Shown here piece after piece: positions 61,101-64,000 of a stretch of DNA of 64,000 nt. The notes beneath the pieces were generated by a model. It worked only from the letters and a program-made list of their open reading frames with translations. It was not told where the DNA came from and searched no databases. The stretch covers positions 38,177,001 through 38,241,000 of the forward strand of contig NC_083696.1 of assembly GCF_033118175.1 (NCBI RefSeq). The letters run 5' to 3'. This DNA comes from Dama dama. Taxonomy: Eukaryota > Chordata > Mammalia > Artiodactyla > Cervidae. The position numbers and the translations under genes are program-made. Every line of letters begins with the position of its first letter. Positions within the stretch are counted from its first letter, which is position 1.

Positions 61101-61627
61101 CAGTAAATCAACTGGGGGAGTTTAACCTCCCTGCTAAGAAGACCGCTCCCAACACTGCACAGTCTAATGAAATGCTCTGCCTGTGTCACTTTGCCAAATA
61201 GACAAGATAGGTTGTGATTCTAAGAGTTTAAATAAAAAAGGAACCCTAAATGGGGGCTTGTAGATGGATGCCCCAGAGCAGGGGTCTTCAACCTCTGGTC
61301 TGATGGCTGATAATCTGAGGTGGAGCTGAGGTATTGATAAAAGGAATAAAGTGCACAATAAAGCAATGAGCTTCAATTATTCCAAAACTATCACTCCCAA
61401 CCCCCATCTGAGGAGAAATTGTTGTCCACCAGAACTGGTCCCTGATGCCAAAAAGGCTGGGGACCACTGCCCTAGAGAGCATCATGCAAGGCAGTCTCCC
61501 AAGGAGCATGGAGGGCTGTCCACCACACCTTCCCTGGACACACCTGCAAAGCTATCAGCCGCTTTAGCAGCTCAATCTTCTCCAGGTCTTCAGGATGCTC
61601 CTGCAAGTACTTATCTGTAAAAAATGC
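49021..61627 (-). CDS. DOCK5: DOCK5, C-terminal coding part (last seven exons)
   Basis: Minus-strand join in transcript order: 61627-61544, 60715-60578, 58086-57920, 52525-52357, 51701-51563, 50188-50085, 49125-49021. It encodes about 301 residues of a protein of about 1870. The first two exons are the end of the DHR-2 (DOCKER) domain that exchanges nucleotide on Rac (KYLQEHPEDLEKIELLKRLI, then LTEGIRIHGEKLTEQLKP). The rest is the low-complexity tail: a serine-rich segment (VTSVASSVISTSSNSSDN), then LEPLLERRASSGARVEDLSL, then two polyproline motifs (PPPPPPKSKPYEG and PPPPPPKVRK) suited to SH3 partners. It ends SSEPGSQ and stop. All splice sites are GT/AG and all phases fit. DOCK5 is chosen over DOCK1, which has a different tail, and synteny with GNRH1 agrees. 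Confidence 0.95.
49302..49503 (-). repeat. Bov-tA SINE, antisense, in DOCK5 intron
   Basis: It contains GCTCAGTCATGTCCAACTCT and ends TCAGCCACCAGGGAAACC. Confidence 0.87.
49527..49729 (-). repeat. Bov-tA SINE, antisense, second of a pair
   Basis: It contains GACTGTAGCCCACCAGGCTC and ends AAGTGCCACCTGGGAAGCCC. It lies about 25 bp after another copy in the same orientation. Confidence 0.87.
50085..50188 (-). CDS. DOCK5: DOCK5 penultimate coding exon
   Basis: 104 bp: it completes a split serine codon and encodes 34 residues (SPSLQTDG, then six prolines, KSKPYEGSQRNSTE). Acceptor CATTTCCAG, donor GTAGGAAG. Confidence 0.93.
50588..50775 (+). repeat. hAT-type DNA transposon remnant
   Basis: The left end CAGTCCTCAACCTTTTTGGC with GACTGGTTTCGTGGCAGACA matches a well-known mammalian nonautonomous hAT family. 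The same terminal sequence recurs as an inverted end at 61460-61485. Confidence 0.6.
50776..51010 (+). repeat. L2 LINE 3' fragment
   Basis: It resembles the L2 3' region (ACTTCCTCCAGGAAACCGTG, CTGATTAACTCTGACG, CTGAGTCCCCAAACCTGAG). Highly diverged. Confidence 0.5.
51120..51348 (-). repeat. Bov-tA SINE, antisense
   Basis: It contains TTCCAGGCTAGAATACTGGA and ends TTCTTTACCACTGGGCCACG. It includes a short internal partial repetition around CTACCTGGATTCCTACTCCC. Confidence 0.83.
51563..51701 (-). CDS. DOCK5: DOCK5 coding exon, third from last
   Basis: 139 bp encoding 46 residues (SPAKKSQRPKSLQLSDNRL to LTPKATRPL) plus one base of a serine codon. Acceptor CCCCACTAG, donor GTAAGTG. Rich in Ser and Pro. 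Confidence 0.93.
52357..52525 (-). CDS. DOCK5: DOCK5 coding exon, fourth from last
   Basis: 169 bp: one base completing glycine, then 56 residues (SILEPLLERRASSGARVEDL to VPEPDLM). The donor is ATG|GTAAAA; the longer open frame that continues past it is intron. Confidence 0.93.
52570..52772 (+). repeat. L1 3'UTR fragment, sense
   Basis: It contains AACAACAAGGTCCTACTTCA and CAAATCACTTTGCAATACAG, ending in an A-run. Confidence 0.75.
52773..53069 (-). other. DOCK5 intron, unique DNA
   Basis: No exon or repeat is recognised. Confidence 0.5.
53070..53244 (+). repeat. MIR SINE
   Basis: It matches the MIR body: GCTGGGTGACCTTGGGCA, then CTCAGTTTCCTTATCTAGAA, AAATGGGGATAATA and CTCATAAGGTTATTAGG. 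Confidence 0.8.
53245..53448 (+). repeat. Bov-tA SINE, sense
   Basis: From GGGCTTCCCTGGTGGCTTAG to GGACACAACTGAGCAACTAA, directly after the MIR. Confidence 0.9.
53511..53722 (-). repeat. Bov-tA SINE, antisense
   Basis: It contains GGACTGTAGCCCACCAGGCT and ends GTGCTACCTGGGAAGCCC. It forms an inverted pair with the sense copy 60 bp upstream. Confidence 0.9.
53928..54056 (-). repeat. CHR-type SINE, antisense
   Basis: It contains AGCATGTGGGATCCTAGTTC and ends GACTGACAGGGAAGTTC. Confidence 0.8.
54281..54474 (-). repeat. Bov-tA SINE, antisense
   Basis: It contains GACTGTAGCCCTCCAGGCTC and ends TGGGCCACCAGGGAAGCCC. Confidence 0.9.
54475..57176. repeat. DOCK5 intron made of old L1 pieces
   Basis: AT-rich sequence with several degraded L1 3' fragments: an L1 tail at 54740-54805 (CTACCTGAAACTAACACAAC, then an A-run), an older L1 piece at about 54830-55280 (TATGGCACATTCATATGCTG), and another at about 56340-57080 (TTGCACATTGCTGGTGGGAC). 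The last is split by an antisense L1 3'UTR at about 56600-56870 (AGTTGCTTTCCAATGTTGTG). No DOCK5 exon is present. Confidence 0.6.
57177..57296 (+). repeat. CHR-type SINE, sense
   Basis: It contains CAGTCCAGTGCTTGGGGCG and GAGTTCAATCCCTGGTCG, ending GCAGCCAAAAAGCAGAAC. Confidence 0.75.
57478..57595 (+). repeat. CHR-type SINE, sense, degraded
   Basis: It contains CTACTGGTCAGGATTCCCAG and GGTTCAACCCCGGGGCAGGG, ending in CCAGCCAAAAAAAATT. Confidence 0.7.
57920..58086 (-). CDS. DOCK5: DOCK5 coding exon, fifth from last
   Basis: 167 bp encoding 55 residues (PPNLTDRKQSRTGSMMIPYI to APSRPGSD) plus GG of a split glycine. The acceptor is CTCTCCTTCAG and the donor is GTAAGGC. This is the serine-rich linker after DHR-2. 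Confidence 0.94.
58380..58960 (-). mobile_element. L1 3'UTR, antisense, split by a Bov-B tail
   Basis: L1 3'UTR phrases lie on both sides: TATAGTTGATTTACAATGTT before, and TTTCCTGTGCTATACAGTAG with CCTGGTTGTTTATCC after. The break is in an AT microsatellite. Confidence 0.8.
58497..58765 (+). mobile_element. Bov-B 3' end, sense, in the L1 microsatellite
   Basis: It starts TTGGAAGGACTGATGCTGAA and ends AACTGAGCAACTGAACTGAC, the tail seen in antisense in the other copies. Near-identical AT-rich flanks ending ATAAATTC or ATAAAATTC on both sides suggest a target duplication. Confidence 0.85.
58966..59762 (-). other. DOCK5 intron, unique DNA
   Basis: No exon or repeat is recognised. The 104-codon minus-strand open frame has no splice context. 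Confidence 0.5.
59763..59962 (-). repeat. Bov-tA SINE, antisense
   Basis: It contains GGACTATAGCCCACCAGGCT and ends in a degenerate head near GACTGAACCACCAGCCAG. Confidence 0.87.
60187..60372 (+). repeat. MER5A-like hAT transposon
   Basis: It matches the remembered MER5A body: CACAGTGTGGTCCTTAGACC, CTTGGGCCTCACCCCAGACC, CAGCGATCTGTGTCTTCAC and the end CAAGTTTGAGAACCACTG. Confidence 0.8.
60578..60715 (-). CDS. DOCK5: DOCK5 coding exon, sixth from last (end of DHR-2)
   Basis: 138 bp, 46 residues from MPLLTEGIRIHGEKLTEQ to EKRYGVITL, in phase 0. Acceptor TTTTTCTGCAG, donor CTG|GTAGGC. The ATG is internal to the protein, not a start. Confidence 0.95.
61265..61485. repeat. hAT-type DNA transposon remnant with inverted ends
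   Basis: Left end CAGGGGTCTTCAACCTCTGG and right end AAAAGGCTGGGGACCACTG are imperfect inverted repeats of the type also seen at 50588. Confidence 0.65.
61544..61627 (-). CDS. DOCK5: DOCK5 coding exon, seventh from last (DHR-2)
   Basis: 84 bp, 28 residues (AFFTDKYLQEHPEDLEKIEL to LIALQ). Acceptor TCCTTTTAG, donor CAG|GTGTGTC. The preceding exon (human-type NGIVDPAVMGG) is not in the window, so the intron runs past 64000. Confidence 0.95.
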
Positions 61628-62626
61628 CTAAAAGGAGAGCATGGGAAAGTATTGATTAGAATGCGTTCCTATCTGTATATTTGACGCTGAAAGGAAGGGG
61701 AGGGAAATGGGAAGGGGGAAACATGTCCTCTGTTCCCTCTGGTGAACCAGGAATGATTAAGTAAACATAGATTCCATTCCTGGGATAGCCCGTAAACTAC
61801 CAGAGTGGACAATTCAAAAAGCAATGGGATATTCTGTAGTCTTTCTAGAATCATGCAATTCCTAGCAAGAGTACATTCTTAACCATACACATCACATACA
61901 CATCAAATCAACAGCACCAGTAGAGAATGCCATTCATTAAAATAAATTCCCCAAAGAACTGAGAAAAGACCAAGTGACAATATCAAAAAGTTATTCATGA
62001 GACTAAATGACTAGATTTATAAAAGAGTGAAAAATTAACAGGCTGAAGATGTGGCTGAGAGTTTTCCTGCCTTGCAGACTCTATCACAATTCCTGAAGAT
62101 ATGTAAAAGATTTAACACTTTTATTCATCATCAATCCGAAAGGCTATTTTTAAGGACAACATGAGAAATGCTATAGATGTGGAACGATATTGAAAATATT
62201 AAATGCAGGTTGCATTTATTACGTATGTCAAGACCACGTCACCCATGACATCATCAATAAACCCTGATGGAAAGGCCCTATGATAAGGAAATAAACCCAA
62301 ACTCAACCTACAAACATAAATGTTATATGCAAGATCATGTTAAAGACAGAATTCATTAGGGGAGAAAAACCCAAGTCTGTGGTGAACATTTGTGCTCCAA
62401 CAGAGTTCAAAACTGGAGTTATCTATTTCCTCCCTACACCATAACCATCAATTCTAAGAATGCTTTCAGAGACCTGCAAATTTTCCCCTTACTCTTCTCC
62501 TCCACTCCTCAGAAAGACCACCCCATTACATGAGATCCAAGAGTTCCTAAAACTATAGGACACAGTTATAAAAGAGGTCAGTCCATTTTCTGCAGAAAAC
62601 AGAGTATGTGCAAACTTTTTCCTTGA
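61628..62626 (-). other. DOCK5 intron, unique DNA
   Basis: No exon, repeat or RNA gene is recognised. Confidence 0.5.
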
Positions 62627-63443
62627 TTGGTTGAGCTGTGCCCCGACCCCCAAGGCACAGGTTGAAGTCCTAAGCCTGGGACCTCAGAATGTGACCTCAT
62701 GTGGTCACAGACTAACTGCAGAAGTAATGAGTCAAGATGAGGTCACGTTAGAGTAGGAGGCACCCTTAGACACTGGGGTCTAACTGGTCTCTTTACAAAG
62801 AGGGGACGTGAGAAGACAGATACCTATACACAGAGAGAACACCACGTGAAGGGACAAGGAGAAGACAGTAATCGACAAGGCAAGGGATGCCAGAGGTTGC
62901 CTGCAGGACTTCCCTGGTGGTCTTGTGGTTAACAATCTGCCTGCCAATGCAGGGGACATGGGTTCAATCCCTGGTCGGTGCAGATCCCACATGCTGTGAG
63001 GCAGCTAAGCTTATGCATCACAAGTACTGAGCCCCTACTTCAGAGCACAGAGCTGCATCTACTGACCTTACAAACGCTGCAACTACTGAAGCCCACGAGC
63101 CCAAGAGGCCACTCACCTCAACGAGAGAAGCTGCCACAGTGAGAAGCGCGTACACCCCAACGAGAGAGCAGCCTCTGCTCTCCACAACTAGAGAAAAAGT
63201 CCTGGAAGCAACAAAGACTCAAGACAGCCAAAAACAAATAAAATTTTTTAAATAAAGCAAAGGAAGCCAGTAGCCCGCAGAAGCCAGAAGAGATGCAGGG
63301 AGCAGACTCATCTTCACATGCCTCAGAGGGAACTGATGCTACAGACTTCTTGATTTCAGACTGTGAGGCAATCAATCCCTATTGTTTTAAGCCACTCTGT
63401 TGGTGGTATTTTGTTATGGCAGCCCTAGGAAATGAATATGACA
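62627..63443 (+). repeat. MaLR-type LTR (MLT1-like), split by a SINE
   Basis: It matches the remembered MLT1 LTR: GGTTGAAGTCCTAAGCCTG, CAGAATGTGACCTCATGTGG, then after the SINE CTTGATTTCAGACTGTGAGG and TTTTGTTATGGCAGCCCTAG. It is an ancient noncoding LTR; no viral coding region is seen. Confidence 0.7.
62906..63258 (+). repeat. CHR-type SINE, long form, sense
   Basis: Starts GGACTTCCCTGGTGGTCTTG and continues through a long body (GAGCCCCTACTTCAGAGCAC, CAACGAGAGAGCAGCCTCTG) to an A-rich tail. Confidence 0.8.
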
Positions 63444-63604
63444 GAGAATATAAATGTATGGAATCCAAGAATCACAAATAGGAAATGGGACATTTATGGA
63501 GCAGCTTGTTATAGCAGATTCATATTTAGAGGGATTATCGATCTAAATGAAGTATTTAAGTATTTGCTTAAATCTTCTGCCACCTTTCAAAATATATGTA
63601 CTTG

Positions 63605-63765
63605 GAACTTCCCTGGTGGTCCAGTGGCTAAGACTCTGTTCTCCCAATGGAAGGAGCCCCGTCTCCATCACTGGTCAGGGAACTAGATCCTGCAAACTGC
63701 AACTAAAAAGATCCTGCATGCCACATCTAAGACCAGGTACAGCCAAATAAATAAATAATTAAAAA
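63605..63765 (+). repeat. CHR-type SINE, sense
   Basis: Starts GAACTTCCCTGGTGGTCCAG and ends CAGCCAAATAAATAAATAAT. Confidence 0.82.
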
Positions 63766-63779
63766 ATACATGTAGTTCA

Positions 63780-64000
63780 GGGCTTCCTTGATGGCTCAGT
63801 GCTAAAGAATCCCCATGCCAATGCAGGAGGCATGGGTTTGATCTCATGTCTGGGAAGATCCCACACGCCAGGGAATGACTAAGCCGGTGAGCCACAACTA
63901 TTGAGCCTGTGCTCTAGAGCCCATGGGCCGCAACTACTGAAGCCTGCGTGTCCTAGAGCCTGTGCTCCATGATAAGAGGGATCATTGCAATGAGAAGCCT
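63780..64000 (+). repeat. CHR-type SINE, long form, cut by the window edge
   Basis: Starts GGGCTTCCTTGATGGCTCAG and contains GCAACTACTGAAGCCTGCGT. It runs to the last base. Confidence 0.8.

Noticed and set aside
16200..63960. tRNA genes suggested by tRNA-like heads in many places
   Set aside because: These are the tRNA-derived heads of Bov-tA and CHR SINEs, each followed by a SINE body; no free-standing tRNA gene was recognised.

Overview
The window is mammalian, and specifically ruminant (bovid), nuclear DNA. It is full of Bov-B (RTE) LINEs, ruminant L1 copies, tRNA-Glu-derived CHR SINEs and Bov-tA SINEs, a combination typical of cattle, sheep and goats. I cannot name the species. The three protein-coding genes are KCTD9, GNRH1 and DOCK5, in the order and orientation known for the GNRH1 neighbourhood of other mammals. 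No prokaryotic operon, CRISPR array or novel multigene system is present.

Layout: (1) 1-17.1 kb is the 3' part of KCTD9 on the + strand, with three coding exons carrying pentapeptide repeats and the stop at 17119. Its large upstream intron holds a Bov-B copy and a nearly complete antisense L1 that itself contains nested insertions. (2) 17.1-26.6 kb is KCTD9 3'UTR and intergenic DNA, with a 3.3 kb antisense Bov-B and an L1 3' end. (3) 26.66-30.54 kb is the whole GNRH1 gene on the + strand: TATA box, noncoding exon 1, three coding exons encoding a 92-residue precursor, and a poly(A) signal. (4) 30.5-44.2 kb is intergenic and dominated by one + strand, near full-length L1 broken by two antisense Bov-B insertions; one of these holds a probable retrocopy. 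(5) 44.2-64 kb is the 3' end of DOCK5 on the - strand: seven coding exons, about 301 residues, covering the end of the DHR-2 region and the proline-rich tail, with stop codon at 49023-49021. GNRH1 and DOCK5 converge tail to tail.

The three genes do not form a functional unit. KCTD9 is a BTB/pentapeptide-repeat protein, GNRH1 encodes the hypothalamic releasing hormone, and DOCK5 is a Rac guanine-nucleotide exchange factor. All coding exons were assigned by translating the sequence, checking AG/GT splice borders and reading-frame phase, and comparing with remembered family sequences. Repeat family names come from remembered consensus sequences and need RepeatMasker. Most long open frames lie inside LINEs and SINEs and are not genes.

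The best leads are: a GNRH1 precursor whose GAP region has an extra cysteine and a Lys-Arg pair; replacement of the DNA about 0.6-1.7 kb upstream of the GNRH1 promoter by L1/SINE sequence; an 89-bp tandem duplication in GNRH1 intron 2; and an unidentified processed retrocopy with a matching 10-bp flanking duplication inside a Bov-B.
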